64,000 bases of DNA, from contig NZ_CP108067.1 of NCBI RefSeq assembly GCF_036178145.1, positions 2,356,001-2,420,000 of the forward strand, read 5' to 3'. Source of the DNA: Streptomyces sp. NBC_00273. GTDB taxonomy: Bacteria > Actinomycetota > Actinomycetes > Streptomycetales > Streptomycetaceae. This document shows, piece after piece, positions 7,304-16,493 of the stretch. The position numbers were made by a program, and so were the translations under genes. The stretch's first letter is position 1; every line of letters begins with the position of its first letter. Below the pieces are notes generated by a model. That model worked only from the letters and a program-made list of their open reading frames with translations, was not told where the DNA came from and did not search any database.

Positions 7304-9475
7304 TCAGTCCGCGTAGGTCTCGCCGCGCTCCGACTTCGCGACCAGCGAGGCCGGCGGGATGAAGCGCTCGCCGTACTGGTCGGCGAGCTCGCGGGCACGG
7401 GCCACGAAACCGGGCAGGCCGCCCTCGTAGCCGTTGATGTACTGGATCACGCCGCCCGTCCAGGCCGGGAAGCCGATGCCCATGATGGAACCGATGTTGG
7501 CGTCGGCGATCGAGGTGAGCACGCCCTCGTCGAGGCAGCGGACGGTGTCCAGGGCCTCCGAGAAGAGCATCCGCTCCTTCATGTCCTCGAACGGGATCTC
7601 GTACCCCGGCTTGGCGAAGTGCTCGCGCAGGCCCGGCCAGATGCGGGCGCGCTTGCCGGCCTCGTCGTACTCGTAGAAGCCGGCCCCGCCGCTGCGGCCG
7701 GGGCGGCCGAACTCGTCCACCATGCGGTCGATGACCGCGTCGGCGGGGTGCTCGGTCCACGCCTTGCCCTCGGCCTCGAAGGCCTTGCGGCTCTCGTTAC
7801 GGATCTTGCGCGGCAGGGTGAGGGTGAGCTCGTCCATCAGCGAGAGCACCTTGGCCGGGTAACCGGCCTGGGCGGCGGCCTGCTCGATCGAGGCGGGCTC
7901 GACGCCCTCGCCGATCATCGCGACGCCCTCGTTGATGAACTGGCCGATGACGCGGGAGGTGAAGAAGCCGCGCGAGTCGTTGACCACGATCGGGGTCTTG
8001 TTGATCTGGCGGACCAGGTCGAAGGCGCGGGCGATGGCCTCGTCGCCGGTCCGCTCCCCCTTGATGATCTCCACCAGCGGCATCTTGTCCACGGGCGAGA
8101 AGAAGTGCAGCCCGATGAAGTCGACCGGCCGCGCGACCCCTTCCGCGAGGCCCGTGATGGGCAGCGTGGAGGTGTTGGAGCACAGCAGTGCGTCCGGCTC
8201 GATGACGTCCTGGATCTCCTGGAACACCTTGTGCTTGAGGGAGGTGTCCTCGAAGACGGCCTCGATGACGGCGTCGCAGCCCGCCAGGTCGGCCGCGTCT
8301 GCGGTCGGGGTGATCCGGGCGAGCAGCTCGGCACGCTTGGCCTCGGTGGTCCGGCCCCGGGAGAGCGCCTTGTCGAGCAGCTTCTCGGAGTACGCCTTGC
8401 CCTTGGCGGCGGCCTCGGCGGTGACGTCCTTCAGCACCACCTCGATGCCCGCGCGGGCGCAGGAGTAGGCGATGCCGGCGCCCATCATGCCGGCGCCGAG
8501 GACGGCGACCTTGCGGACCGCGCGCGGCTCGATCCCCTGCGGGCGGCTACGGCCCGCGTTGACGGCCTGGAGGTCGAAGAAGAACGCCTGGATCATGTTC
8601 TTGGCGGTCTGACCGGTGACCAGCTCGGTGAAGTAGCGGGCCTCGATGGTCAGCGCGGTCTCGAAGTCCACCTGGGAGCCCTCGACGGCGCAGGCCAGGA
8701 TGTTGCGCGGGGCCGGGTACGGGGCCCCGTTCAGCTGCTTCTTCAGGTTGGCCGGGAAGGCCGGGAGGTTGGCGGCGAACCGCGGGTTGGACGGCGTACC
8801 GCCCGGGATCTTGTAGCCGGGTACGTCCCAGGGCTGCTTCGACTCGGGGTTCGCGTCGATGAAGGCGCGGGCCTTGGCCAGCATCTCCTCGGGGGTGGCG
8901 GCCAGTTCGTGCACCAGGCCGTTGTCCAGGGCGCGCTGCGGGGTGTACTGGGTCCCTTGCAGCAGCACCTTGAGCAGGGCGTCGGCGATGCCCATCAGGC
9001 GCACGGTACGGGTGACGCCGCCACCGGCGGGGAGCAGACCGAGGGTGACCTCGGGCAGGCCGATCTTGGAGCCGGGCGCGTCGAGGGCGACGCGGTGGTG
9101 GGAGGCGAGACAGATCTCGTAACCGCCGCCGAGGGCCGCACCGTTGATGGCGGCGACGACGGGCTTGCCGAGGGTCTCGATCCGGCGCAGCGAGCGCTTG
9201 ATCTCGGTGCCGGTGTCGAAGGCGATCTGCGCGTGCTCGGGGCGCAGCCGGATCATGTCCTTGAGGTCGCCGCCCGCGAAGAAGGTCTTCTTGGCGGAGG
9301 TGAAGATGATGCCGCGGATGGAGTCCTTCTCGGCCTCGGCGCGGTCGGCTACGCCTGCGATGGAGTCCTTGAAGGCCTGGTTCATCGTGTTGGCGGACTG
9401 GTTGGGGTCGTCGAGGATCAGGGTGACGACGCCGGTCTCGTCCTGTTCCCAGCGGATCGTGGTGGACTCGCTCAT
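7304..9475 (-). CDS. fadB: multifunctional fatty-acid oxidation enzyme (enoyl-CoA hydratase / 3-hydroxyacyl-CoA dehydrogenase)
   Basis: A 723-residue FadB/FadJ-type alpha subunit of beta-oxidation. Residues 1-190 form the crotonase domain: FAGGDLKDM and the oxyanion motif INGAALGGGYEIC. From about residue 320 comes the NAD-binding Rossmann fold, VAVLGAGMMGAGIAYS. The C-terminal 3HCDH domains follow, with GGAGFYEYD and GIGFPAWTGG. ATG 9475 is preferred over the in-frame GTG 9481. It is followed on the operon by nothing but a strong terminator. The thiolase gene lies 51 bp upstream in the same direction, the usual FadBA pairing. It converts trans-2-enoyl-CoA to 3-ketoacyl-CoA. Confidence 0.95.
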   Translation of the reverse strand: MSESTTIRWEQDETGVVTLILDDPNQSANTMNQAFKDSIAGVADRAEAEKDSIRGIIFTSAKKTFFAGGDLKDMIRLRPEHAQIAFDTGTEIKRSLRRIETLGKPVVAAINGAALGGGYEICLASHHRVALDAPGSKIGLPEVTLGLLPAGGGVTRTVRLMGIADALLKVLLQGTQYTPQRALDNGLVHELAATPEEMLAKARAFIDANPESKQPWDVPGYKIPGGTPSNPRFAANLPAFPANLKKQLNGAPYPAPRNILACAVEGSQVDFETALTIEARYFTELVTGQTAKNMIQAFFFDLQAVNAGRSRPQGIEPRAVRKVAVLGAGMMGAGIAYSCARAGIEVVLKDVTAEAAAKGKAYSEKLLDKALSRGRTTEAKRAELLARITPTADAADLAGCDAVIEAVFEDTSLKHKVFQEIQDVIEPDALLCSNTSTLPITGLAEGVARPVDFIGLHFFSPVDKMPLVEIIKGERTGDEAIARAFDLVRQINKTPIVVNDSRGFFTSRVIGQFINEGVAMIGEGVEPASIEQAAAQAGYPAKVLSLMDELTLTLPRKIRNESRKAFEAEGKAWTEHPADAVIDRMVDEFGRPGRSGGAGFYEYDEAGKRARIWPGLREHFAKPGYEIPFEDMKERMLFSEALDTVRCLDEGVLTSIADANIGSIMGIGFPAWTGGVIQYINGYEGGLPGFVARARELADQYGERFIPPASLVAKSERGETYAD

Positions 9476-9526
9476 GGTCACTGCTTTCGTTTCGGAAGGT
9501 CCGGTGGGCAGGGGGAACGGGGCGGA

Positions 9527-10741
9527 TCAGAGGCGTTCGACGATGGTGGCGACGCCCATGCCGCCGCCGACGCAGAGGGTGACGAGCCCGTAGCGCTTGT
9601 CCTGGCGCTCCAGCTCGTCGACGATCGTGCCGAGGATCATCGCGCCGGTGGCGCCGAGCGGGTGACCGAGCGCGATCGCGCCGCCGTTGACGTTGACCTT
9701 GTCGAGGGACAGGCCCATGTCCTTGACGAAGCGCAGGACGACGCCCGCGAAGGCCTCGTTGATCTCGACGAGGTCGATGTCGTCGATGGTCAGCCCGGCC
9801 TTGGCGAGGGCCTTGCGGGTGGCCGGGGCGGGGCCGGTGAGCATGATGGTGGGCTCGGAACCGGAGACGGCCGCCGAGACGATCCGGGCCCGCGGCGTCA
9901 GGCCGTTGCGTTCGCCCGCCTCGCGGGAGCCGATGGCGACGAGCGAGGCGCCGTCGACGATGCCGGAGGAGTTGCCGGCGTGGTGGACGTGGTCGATCTT
10001 CTCGACCCAGTGGTACTTCTGCAGCGCGACCGCGTCGAAGCCGCCGAGGTCGCCGATGTCGGCGAAGGAGGGCTTCAGCTTGGCGAGGGTGTCGGCGGTG
10101 GTGCCGGGGCGGACGAACTCGTCGTGGTCCAGGACGATCAGGCCGTTGCGGTCGGTGACCGGGACCACGGACTTCGCGAAGCGGCCGTCCTTGATGGCCG
10201 CGGCGGCGCGCTCCTGGGAGAGGGCCGCGTACTCGTCGACGTCGCGCCGGGAGAAGCCCTCGATGGTGGCGATCAGGTCCGCGCCGATGCCCTGCGGGAC
10301 GAAGCCGGTGTCCCAGTTGGTCATCGGGTCGGCGAACCAGGCACCGCCGTCGGAGGCCATCGGAACGCGGGACATGGACTCCACGCCGCCCGCGAGGACC
10401 AGGTCCTCCCAGCCGGAGCGGACCTTGGCGGCGGCCAGGTTGACGGCCTCCAGGCCCGAGGCGCAGAAGCGGTTCTCCTGTACGCCGGCCACGGTGTCCG
10501 GGAGCCCGGCGGCGATGGCCGCGATCCGGGCGATGTCGGAGCCCTGGTCGCCGACCGGGCCGACGACGCCGAGCACGATGTCGTCGATGGTGGCGGGGTC
10601 CAGGCCGGGGTTGCGCTCGCGCAGGGCGTCGATGAGTCCGACGACCAGATCGATCGGCTTGGTGCCGTGCAGGGCGCCATTGGCCTTGCCGCGGCCGCGC
10701 GGGGTGCGGATCGCGTCGTATACGTAAGCTTCGGTGCTCAC
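9527..10741 (-). CDS. fadA: acetyl-CoA acyltransferase (thiolase)
   Basis: A 404-residue thiolase that cleaves 3-ketoacyl-CoA with CoA to acetyl-CoA and a shortened acyl-CoA. The nucleophilic cysteine lies in [11 protein letters not shown] (Cys93). The C-terminal catalytic elements [15 protein letters not shown] (His) and [11 protein letters not shown] (Cys) are intact. It starts ATG 10741. It is co-directional with the FadB-type gene 51 bp downstream, so the two probably form the oxidation complex. Upstream, a 15-bp tandem repeat fills the gap to the acyl-CoA dehydrogenase. Confidence 0.95.
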   Translation of the reverse strand: MSTEAYVYDAIRTPRGRGKANGALHGTKPIDLVVGLIDALRERNPGLDPATIDDIVLGVVGPVGDQGSDIARIAAIAAGLPDTVAGVQENRFCASGLEAVNLAAAKVRSGWEDLVLAGGVESMSRVPMASDGGAWFADPMTNWDTGFVPQGIGADLIATIEGFSRRDVDEYAALSQERAAAAIKDGRFAKSVVPVTDRNGLIVLDHDEFVRPGTTADTLAKLKPSFADIGDLGGFDAVALQKYHWVEKIDHVHHAGNSSGIVDGASLVAIGSREAGERNGLTPRARIVSAAVSGSEPTIMLTGPAPATRKALAKAGLTIDDIDLVEINEAFAGVVLRFVKDMGLSLDKVNVNGGAIALGHPLGATGAMILGTIVDELERQDKRYGLVTLCVGGGMGVATIVERL

Positions 10742-10755
10742 TGGTCAAGCCTTTC

Positions 10756-10830
10756 GGAGGTGTCCAAGGGGGAGGTGTCCAAGGGGGAGATCCCCACGGG
10801 GAGGTGTCCCACGGGGAAGGTGTCCACGGG
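10756..10830. repeat. five tandem 15-bp units
   Basis: Exactly five 15-bp units, of the type GGAGGTGTCCAAGGG grading into GAAGGTGTCCACGGG, run from 10756 to 10830, with a partial sixth reaching the stop codon of the acyl-CoA dehydrogenase gene. They fill nearly the whole thiolase-dehydrogenase gap. On the coding strand each unit is pyrimidine-rich. Confidence 0.9.
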
Positions 10831-10835
10831 GAAGG

Positions 10836-11978
10836 TCAGCCGAGCAGCGAACGGCCGATGATCTCCTTCATGATCTCGGTCGTGCCGCCGTAGATGGTCT
10901 GGATGCGGCCGTCGGTGAAGGCTCGGGCGACCCGGTATTCGGTCATGTAGCCGTAGCCGCCGTGGAGTTGCAGGCAGCGGTCGGCGACGCGCTTTTGCAG
11001 CTCGGTGGCCCACCACTTGGCCATCGAGGCGTGCACGTGGTCCAGTTCGCCGTTCGAGTGGTCCGTGATGCAGCGGTCGAGGAAGGTCCGGGTGACGGCG
11101 ACCTCGGTGGCCATCTCCGCTATCTCGAAGCGGATGTGCTGCAGCTTGGCCAGCGGACGGCCGAAGGCTTCGCGCTCCTTGACGTACTGGGTGGTGATCT
11201 CCAGCAGGTGCTCGGCGGCGGCGATGCCGGCCATCGCGATGCCCATCCGCTCCTGCGCGAGATTGGTCATCAGGTGGACGAAGGCGCCGTTCAGCTCGCC
11301 GAGCAGGTTCTCCTTCGGGACGCGTACGTCGTTGAAGAACAGCTCGGCGGTGTCCTGGGACTTCTGTCCGATCTTGTCGAGGTTGCGGCCGCGCTCGAAG
11401 CCCTCCGCGCCGCGCTCGACGACCAGCAGCGACAGGCCGTGCGCCCCGCCCTCCGGGGTGGTCTTGGCGACCACGATCACCAGGTCGGCGAGGATGCCGT
11501 TGGAGATGAAGGTCTTGGAGCCGTTCAGCACCCAGTGGTCGCCGCGGTCCTCGGCGGTGGTCCGGATCCCCTGGAGGTCGGAGCCCGCGCCCGGCTCCGT
11601 CATCGCGATGGCGGTGATGGTCTCCCCGGAGCAGAAGCCGGGCAGCCAGCGGCGCTTCTGCTCCTCGGTGGCGAGCGAGGTCAGGTAGGGCCCGATGATG
11701 TCGTTGTGCAGGCCGATGGCCAGCCCGGGGGCGCCCGCGCGGGTGAACTCCTCGGCAATCACGGCGGCGTAGCGGAAGTCGGTGTTCCCGCCGCCGCCGT
11801 ACTCCTCCGGGACGGCGAGGCCCAGCAGCCCCTGCCGGCCCGCGGCCCGCCAGGCCTCGCGGCTGACGATGCCGTCCTTCTCCCACTGCTCGTAGTGCGG
11901 CAGCACCTCCTTGCTGAGGAAGGTGCGTACGGTCTCGCGGAACGCCTCGTGGTCGGCGTCGAAGATGCGTCGTTGCAT
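10836..11978 (-). CDS. acyl-CoA dehydrogenase
   Basis: A 380-residue flavoprotein that oxidises acyl-CoA to trans-2-enoyl-CoA, the first step of beta-oxidation. Family signatures are present: AIAMTEPGAGSDLQG (FAD/substrate contact), the second signature QLHGGYGYMTEY, and IYGGTTEIMKEIIGRSLLG at the C-terminus, which carries the catalytic-base glutamate region. Length is normal. Start ATG 11978, ten bases after the LLM oxidoreductase stop. It belongs to the five-gene leftward operon (14164 to 7304), supplying enoyl-CoA to the FadB-type enzyme. Confidence 0.93.
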   Translation of the reverse strand: MQRRIFDADHEAFRETVRTFLSKEVLPHYEQWEKDGIVSREAWRAAGRQGLLGLAVPEEYGGGGNTDFRYAAVIAEEFTRAGAPGLAIGLHNDIIGPYLTSLATEEQKRRWLPGFCSGETITAIAMTEPGAGSDLQGIRTTAEDRGDHWVLNGSKTFISNGILADLVIVVAKTTPEGGAHGLSLLVVERGAEGFERGRNLDKIGQKSQDTAELFFNDVRVPKENLLGELNGAFVHLMTNLAQERMGIAMAGIAAAEHLLEITTQYVKEREAFGRPLAKLQHIRFEIAEMATEVAVTRTFLDRCITDHSNGELDHVHASMAKWWATELQKRVADRCLQLHGGYGYMTEYRVARAFTDGRIQTIYGGTTEIMKEIIGRSLLG

Positions 11979-11987
11979 CGGGGCCCC

Positions 11988-13013
11988 CTAGAGCCAGCTC
12001 TTGACGGTTTCGATCAACTTGGCCGGGTCGGGGCCGACCGGTGTGACGTTGAGCATGGTGACGCCCGCCTCGCGGAAGGCCTCGACGCGCTCGCGCACGT
12101 AGCCCTCGGGCCCGCACAGCGTCATCAGCTCGCAGAACTCGTCCGGGACGGCAGCAGCGGCGTCGCGCTTGCGTCCGGCGAGGTACAGCTCCTGGATCTT
12201 CCGGGCCTCTTCCTCGTACCCGTAGGCGACGGCCAGGTCGTTGTAGAAGTTCTTGCCGACCGCGCCCATCCCGCCGACGTACAGGGCGATCTGCGGGCGC
12301 GCGAGGTCCCGTGCGGCGGCCGCGTCCGGGCCGATGGCGAGCAGGCCGCCCGCGACGGTCTGAAGCGGACCGAGCTCCGGCGACCGCTTGGCCGCCCCCT
12401 CGGCGAGCGGTCCGCCCCACACCGCGGCGGCCTTCTCCGGGATGAAGAGGGTGGGCAGCCAGCCGTCCGCGATCTCGGCGGTCAGCCGAACGTTGGCCGG
12501 GCCGAGCGAGGCGATGTAGACGGGGATCGCGGGGCGGACCGGGCGGGTGAGGATCTTCAGCGGCTTGCCGAGCCCGCTGCCCCGCTCCGGCGGCAGCGGC
12601 ATGTCGGTGATGCCGTGGTGGTCGATCGTTTCGCGGCGCCAGATGCGCCGGCACAGCTCGACGCTCTCGCGCGTGCGGCCGAGCGGCTTGTCGTACGGCT
12701 TCCCGTGCCAGCCCTCGACGACCTGCGGGCCGGAGGCGCCGAGCCCGAGCAGCGCCCGGCCGCCCGAGAGCGCGTCCAGGCCGGCGGCCGTCTGGGCGAT
12801 GAGGCCGGGGGTGCGCGAGTAGACGTTGAGGATGGCCGAGCCGATCTTCAGCCGCTCGGTGCGGGCGGCGAGGTAGCCCATGATCGTCGGGGAGTCGAAC
12901 CCCCAGGCCTCGGCCACCCACACCGCGTCGAGCCCGGCCGACTCCAGCGCGGCGGCCTGGTCGGCGGCCCGGCGCGGGTCCCCGGCGTAGTCGAGCATCA
13001 TCGACAGTTCCAT
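11988..13013 (-). CDS. LLM-class (F420-type) oxidoreductase
   Basis: A 341-residue luciferase-like TIM-barrel oxidoreductase. It starts MELSMMLDYAGD; the barrel motifs VAEAWGFDSPTIMGYLAAR, IGSAILNVYSRTPGLIAQTA and LGLGASGPQVVEGWHG match the F420-dependent LLM family, with PVYIASLGPANVRLTAEIAD later. Its start ATG overlaps the stop of the CoA-transferase gene by one base (TGATG). Actinobacterial members reduce or oxidise varied substrates with F420; here the operon suggests a fatty-acyl or sterol-like substrate. The exact reaction cannot be read from sequence. Confidence 0.88.
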   Translation of the reverse strand: MELSMMLDYAGDPRRAADQAAALESAGLDAVWVAEAWGFDSPTIMGYLAARTERLKIGSAILNVYSRTPGLIAQTAAGLDALSGGRALLGLGASGPQVVEGWHGKPYDKPLGRTRESVELCRRIWRRETIDHHGITDMPLPPERGSGLGKPLKILTRPVRPAIPVYIASLGPANVRLTAEIADGWLPTLFIPEKAAAVWGGPLAEGAAKRSPELGPLQTVAGGLLAIGPDAAAARDLARPQIALYVGGMGAVGKNFYNDLAVAYGYEEEARKIQELYLAGRKRDAAAAVPDEFCELMTLCGPEGYVRERVEAFREAGVTMLNVTPVGPDPAKLIETVKSWL

Positions 13014-14164
13014 CAGGCCTCTTTCGAGAGCAGGGCCGGTACGTCCCAGTCGGCGGCCACCGACTCGGTGTCCGCGCCGGGCAGGGCGGGTTCGGAGGTC
13101 ACGCGGGTCGGGGTCGCGGAGAACCGCGGCGCGGGCGCGGGCTGGACGATCCCGGCGTACTCGGTGAAGGTCCCGCGGGACGCGAGGTGCGGGTGCCCCG
13201 GGGCCTCGCGCAGCGACAGCACCGGGGCCACGCAGGCGTCGGTGCCCTCGAACACCGCCGTCCACTCCTCGCGCGTACGGGTCCGGAAGCGTGCGGCGAC
13301 GACCTCCCGCAGCTCGCCCCAGCGGGCGACGTCCTTGCGCGCCGGCGCCCGGTCCCCGATGCCGAGGAGCTCCGTGAAGGTGTCGTAGAACTGCTGTTCC
13401 AGCGCGCCGACCGCCATGTACTGGCCGTCGGAGGTCTCGTAGGTGCCGTAGAAGGGACAGCCGCCGTCGAGGAGGTTGGCCCCGCGGCGGTCCTGCCAGC
13501 CGCCCGCCGCCATCATCCCGTGGATCATGGCGGTGAGGTGGGCGGTGCCGTCGACGATGGCCGCGTCGACGACCTGGCCGGAGCCGGTGGCGCGGGCGTG
13601 GTGCAGGGCGGCGAGGACCCCGACGACCAGGTAGAGCGAGCCGCCCGCGTAGTCCCCGACCAGGTTCGCGGGGACGGCCGGCGGCTCTCCCGGCTTCCCG
13701 ATCATGCCGAGGGCGCCGGTGACGGCGATGTACGCGATGTCGTGCCCGGCGGTCTCGGCGAGCGGGCCGCGCTGGCCCCAGCCGGTCATCCGGCCGTAGA
13801 CGAGCTTCGGATTGCGGGCGTGGCACTCGGCCGGCCCGACCCCGAGTCGCTCGGCCACCCCGGGCCGGAACCCCTCGACGAGCACGTCGGCCCGCTCGAC
13901 CAGGTCCAGGACGCGGGCGGGCCCGTCGGCGGACTTGAGGTCGACCAGGACGGACCGTTTGCTGCGGTTGGTGATGTCGTGGGCCGGATCGACCGCGAGC
14001 CCGCCGCCGCCGGGCCGGTCCACGCGCACGACGTCGGCGCCCAGGTCGGCGAGGAGCATCGCGGCGAACGGTCCGGGGCCGATGCCCGCCAGTTCGACGA
14101 CGCGCACCCCGGCGAGCGGGCCGGGCCCGCTCGCGTCCCGGTTCCCGTTCCCTGTCACTGCCAT
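13013..14164 (-). CDS. CaiB/BaiF CoA-transferase (alpha-methylacyl-CoA racemase-like)
   Basis: A 383-residue class III CoA-transferase family protein. PLAGVRVVELAGIGPGPFAA is the typical N-terminus, then MLLADLGADVVRVDRP (CoA binding). HDIAYIAVTGAL places Asp at the catalytic position also used by methylacyl-CoA racemases. The GIGPGP variant favours the racemase branch over a true transferase. ATG 14164 follows GGGGG; an ATG at 14191 has no ribosome site. As first gene of the lipid operon it could epimerise branched acyl-CoAs so the dehydrogenase downstream can use them. Confidence 0.88.
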   Translation of the reverse strand: MAVTGNGNRDASGPGPLAGVRVVELAGIGPGPFAAMLLADLGADVVRVDRPGGGGLAVDPAHDITNRSKRSVLVDLKSADGPARVLDLVERADVLVEGFRPGVAERLGVGPAECHARNPKLVYGRMTGWGQRGPLAETAGHDIAYIAVTGALGMIGKPGEPPAVPANLVGDYAGGSLYLVVGVLAALHHARATGSGQVVDAAIVDGTAHLTAMIHGMMAAGGWQDRRGANLLDGGCPFYGTYETSDGQYMAVGALEQQFYDTFTELLGIGDRAPARKDVARWGELREVVAARFRTRTREEWTAVFEGTDACVAPVLSLREAPGHPHLASRGTFTEYAGIVQPAPAPRFSATPTRVTSEPALPGADTESVAADWDVPALLSKEA

Positions 14165-14213
14165 CGGGCCCCCAACGGCTCTGGTGTGCATGGTGTGCGT
14201 GGTGTGCGGCTAT

Positions 14214-14241
14214 GTGACACAACTGATGTAACACCAGTGAT
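14214..14241. promoter_or_regulatory. tandem 14-bp direct repeat upstream of the lipid operon
   Basis: Two adjacent 14-bp blocks, GTGACACAACTGAT (14214-14227) and GTAACACCAGTGAT (14228-14241), match at 11 of 14 positions. They lie 50-77 bp upstream of ATG 14164 and 190 bp upstream of the divergent gene at 14433. A regulator of either gene could bind here. This is also the AT-richest part of the gap. Confidence 0.35.
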
Positions 14242-14432
14242 GCTAGGAACGAGCTCCATCGAACACAAGCCCCCGGGCGGGGCTCCCGGCCGATCGTCCA
14301 CCCCCGGAGTGTCCGGCTCCGCGCGATCGGGCGGGGCGCCGCTCTCCACTGCCGGCGCGCCGCACCCGCTCGTGCTGACGGTCGAGCACCACGCTAGCCT
14401 CGGCCACCGAAACCCCCTGGGAGGAGCCGTTC

Positions 14433-15632
14433 ATGAACGCAACTGTCCCGCACGACCGGCCGGAACGTGCCTATGACGTCGTGCTGTTCGGCGCCACCGG
14501 GTTCGTGGGCGCGCTCACCGCCGAGTACCTCGCCGCGCACGCGCCCGCCGGCTGCCGGTGGGCGCTGGCCGGCCGGGACACCGCGAAGCTGGAGCGGCTG
14601 CGCGAACGGCTGGCCTCGATCGATCCGGCATGCGCGCGACTGCCGCTGCTGCGGGCCGACGCCCAGGACCCCGCGGCCGTGCGCGAGCTGGCCGCGTCCA
14701 CCCGGGTGCTGGCCACGACGGTGGGCCCGTACATCTGGTACGGGGCGGAGCTCGTGGCCGCCTGCGCCGAGGCGGGCACGGACTACGTGGACCTCACCGG
14801 GGAGCCGGAGTTCGTGGACCGCATGTACGTCGAGCACGACGCACGGGCCCGGGAGACCGGGGCGCGGATCGTGCACGCCTGCGGCTTCGACTCGATCCCG
14901 GCCGACCTCGGGGCGTACTTCACGGTCCGGCAGCTGCCCCAGGGGGTCCCGCTGGCGGTCGACGGGTTCATGCGGTCCAACGCCTTCTTCTCCGGCGGCA
15001 CCCTGGCCTCCGCGCTGACCGCGCTGAGCCGCGGCCCCCAGACCCTGGCTGCCGCGCACGCCCGCCGGCTGCACGAACCCCGGCTGCTGGGGCGGCGGGC
15101 GCGCGGGCCGGTGGGGGCACCGCGGTTCAGCCGCGAGACCGGGACCTGGGCGCTGCCGCTGCCCTCGCTGGACCCCCGGATCGTGGCCCGGTCGGCGGCC
15201 GCGCTGGAGCGGTACGGCCCGGACTTCCGCTACCGGCACTACGCCTCCGTCAAGCACCTGCCCGTCGCGGTGGGCGGTACGGCGGCGCTGGGCGCGACGG
15301 TGGCCCTGGCCCAGGTGCCGCCGGCCCGGCGGTGGCTGATGGACCGCTGGGAGCCGGGCCGGGGACCGGACGCGGAACGCCGTGCGCGCAGCTGGTTCAG
15401 CGTGCGGTTCGTGGGCGAGGGCGGCGGCCGGCGCGTGCTCACCGAGGTGGCGGGCGGCGACCCCGGCTACGGCGAGACGGCGAAGATGCTGGCCGAGTCG
15501 GCGCTGTGCCTGGCCCACGACGCCCTGCCGGAGGCGGCCGGGCAGCTGACGACCGCCGTGGCGATGGGCGACGCCCTGATCGCCCGCCTCCAGAAGGCGG
15601 GGATCACCTTCCGGGTGGCGGACGCCCGCTGA
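14433..15632 (+). CDS. saccharopine dehydrogenase-like / trans-acting enoyl reductase family protein
   Basis: A 399-residue NAD(P)-binding protein. The N-terminal Rossmann motif is VVLFGATGFVGALTAEYLA, then LAGRDTAKLERL (cofactor 2'-phosphate loop). ACAEAGTDYVDLTGEPEFVD and HACGFDSIPADLG are characteristic of the actinobacterial family that includes the mycobacterial trans-acting enoyl reductase. Start ATG 14433 follows GGGAGGAG. It is divergent from the lipid operon and followed by a tandem repeat block. A lipid-modifying reductase is plausible by homology and neighbours; the substrate is unknown. Confidence 0.85.
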   Translation: MNATVPHDRPERAYDVVLFGATGFVGALTAEYLAAHAPAGCRWALAGRDTAKLERLRERLASIDPACARLPLLRADAQDPAAVRELAASTRVLATTVGPYIWYGAELVAACAEAGTDYVDLTGEPEFVDRMYVEHDARARETGARIVHACGFDSIPADLGAYFTVRQLPQGVPLAVDGFMRSNAFFSGGTLASALTALSRGPQTLAAAHARRLHEPRLLGRRARGPVGAPRFSRETGTWALPLPSLDPRIVARSAAALERYGPDFRYRHYASVKHLPVAVGGTAALGATVALAQVPPARRWLMDRWEPGRGPDAERRARSWFSVRFVGEGGGRRVLTEVAGGDPGYGETAKMLAESALCLAHDALPEAAGQLTTAVAMGDALIARLQKAGITFRVADAR

Positions 15633-15704
15633 CCGGCGGGACCACTGACGGGCCGGACCGCTGACCGGTGGGCCGCTGACCGGTGGGCCGACCGGGCGGG
15701 CCGG

Positions 15705-15784
15705 TTCACCGGCCGGGCGGGTTCACCGGCCGGGCGAGTTCACCGGCCGGGCGGGTTCACCGGCCGGGCGGGTTCACCGGCCGG
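15705..15784. repeat. tandem 17-bp repeat between converging genes
   Basis: Four complete and one partial copy of TTCACCGGCCGGGCGGG (15705-15784), preceded by two copies of a 15-bp unit CTGACCGGTGGGCCG (15661-15690). Each unit carries the self-complementary CCGGCCGG. The array separates two converging genes and may act as a transcription barrier. Confidence 0.9.
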
Positions 15785-15789
15785 ATGCT

Positions 15790-16467
15790 TCAGGAGGCCT
15801 CCCGCAACGCCCTGCGGCACAGGGAGTCGGCGTGGCGGGTGGTCTCGGGGATCCGGAAGCGGGGGCTCAGGGCCAGGGCGTGCGCGCAGGCGTTGTCCAG
15901 CGAGACCCGGTGCCCGACGGAAACGTAGACCGGCTTGATCCCGTCCTGCGTGCGCAGCGCCCGCCCGACCTCGGCCCCGTCGGCCGCGAGCAGCGCGGCA
16001 GCGTCGCCCCGCCGGGCGCCCGGTTCCTCGTAGGTGAAGGTGAACGGATTCTTCGCGACGCCGATGGCCGGGAGCCCGGTGACCACCCCGAGGTGGCAGG
16101 CGAGGCCGAAGCCGCGGGGGTGCGCGAGGCCGTAGCCGTCGCAGACGACGAGGCCGGGCTCGGTCTTCAGGGAGTCGAGGGCGGCCAGTACCGTCGGCAG
16201 CTCGCGGAAGGCGAGCAGCCCGGGCACGTAGGGGAAGCTGACGCGCCCGACGGCGGTGGCCTCCTCGACGACCTCCAGGGTGGCGGCGTCGAGCACCACG
16301 GCCGCGGCGGCGACCAGGTCGCGCGCGTCGTCGTAGGCGACGTCCACTCCGGCGACGAGGCCGTGGCCGGGTGGCGGGCCGAGCTCGGTGAGCACGACCT
16401 GATGGCGTAGTTCGTCCTGTATCGCCCGGGCTTCGGCCTCGTCGGCGGGGGTCTTCACACTCGTCAT
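15790..16467 (-). CDS. nfi: endonuclease V (deoxyinosine 3'-endonuclease)
   Basis: A 225-residue endonuclease V, which nicks DNA (or RNA) one base 3' of deoxyinosine in deaminated-adenine repair. The three acidic metal ligands are intact: Asp42 in GVDVAY, Glu89 in LLAFRELP and Asp110 in VCDGYG. The strand-separating wedge is SFPYVPGLLAFRE, and the hypoxanthine-pocket region includes GVAKNPF and SVGHRVSLD. Length is normal for bacterial Nfi. ATG 16467 is chosen. It is divergent from the YciI-like gene with a 26-bp gap and ends at a tandem repeat array. Confidence 0.95.
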   Translation of the reverse strand: MTSVKTPADEAEARAIQDELRHQVVLTELGPPPGHGLVAGVDVAYDDARDLVAAAAVVLDAATLEVVEEATAVGRVSFPYVPGLLAFRELPTVLAALDSLKTEPGLVVCDGYGLAHPRGFGLACHLGVVTGLPAIGVAKNPFTFTYEEPGARRGDAAALLAADGAEVGRALRTQDGIKPVYVSVGHRVSLDNACAHALALSPRFRIPETTRHADSLCRRALREAS

Positions 16468-16493
16468 GATGCAGCGAGAGTAGCCTGACGATC

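Noticed and set aside
6071..10861. Very long plus-strand open frame (1596 codons) across the fatty-acid operon
   Set aside because: It runs antisense to three clear enzymes, is low complexity (Gly/Asp/Val-rich), and is an expected by-product of GC-rich codon bias.
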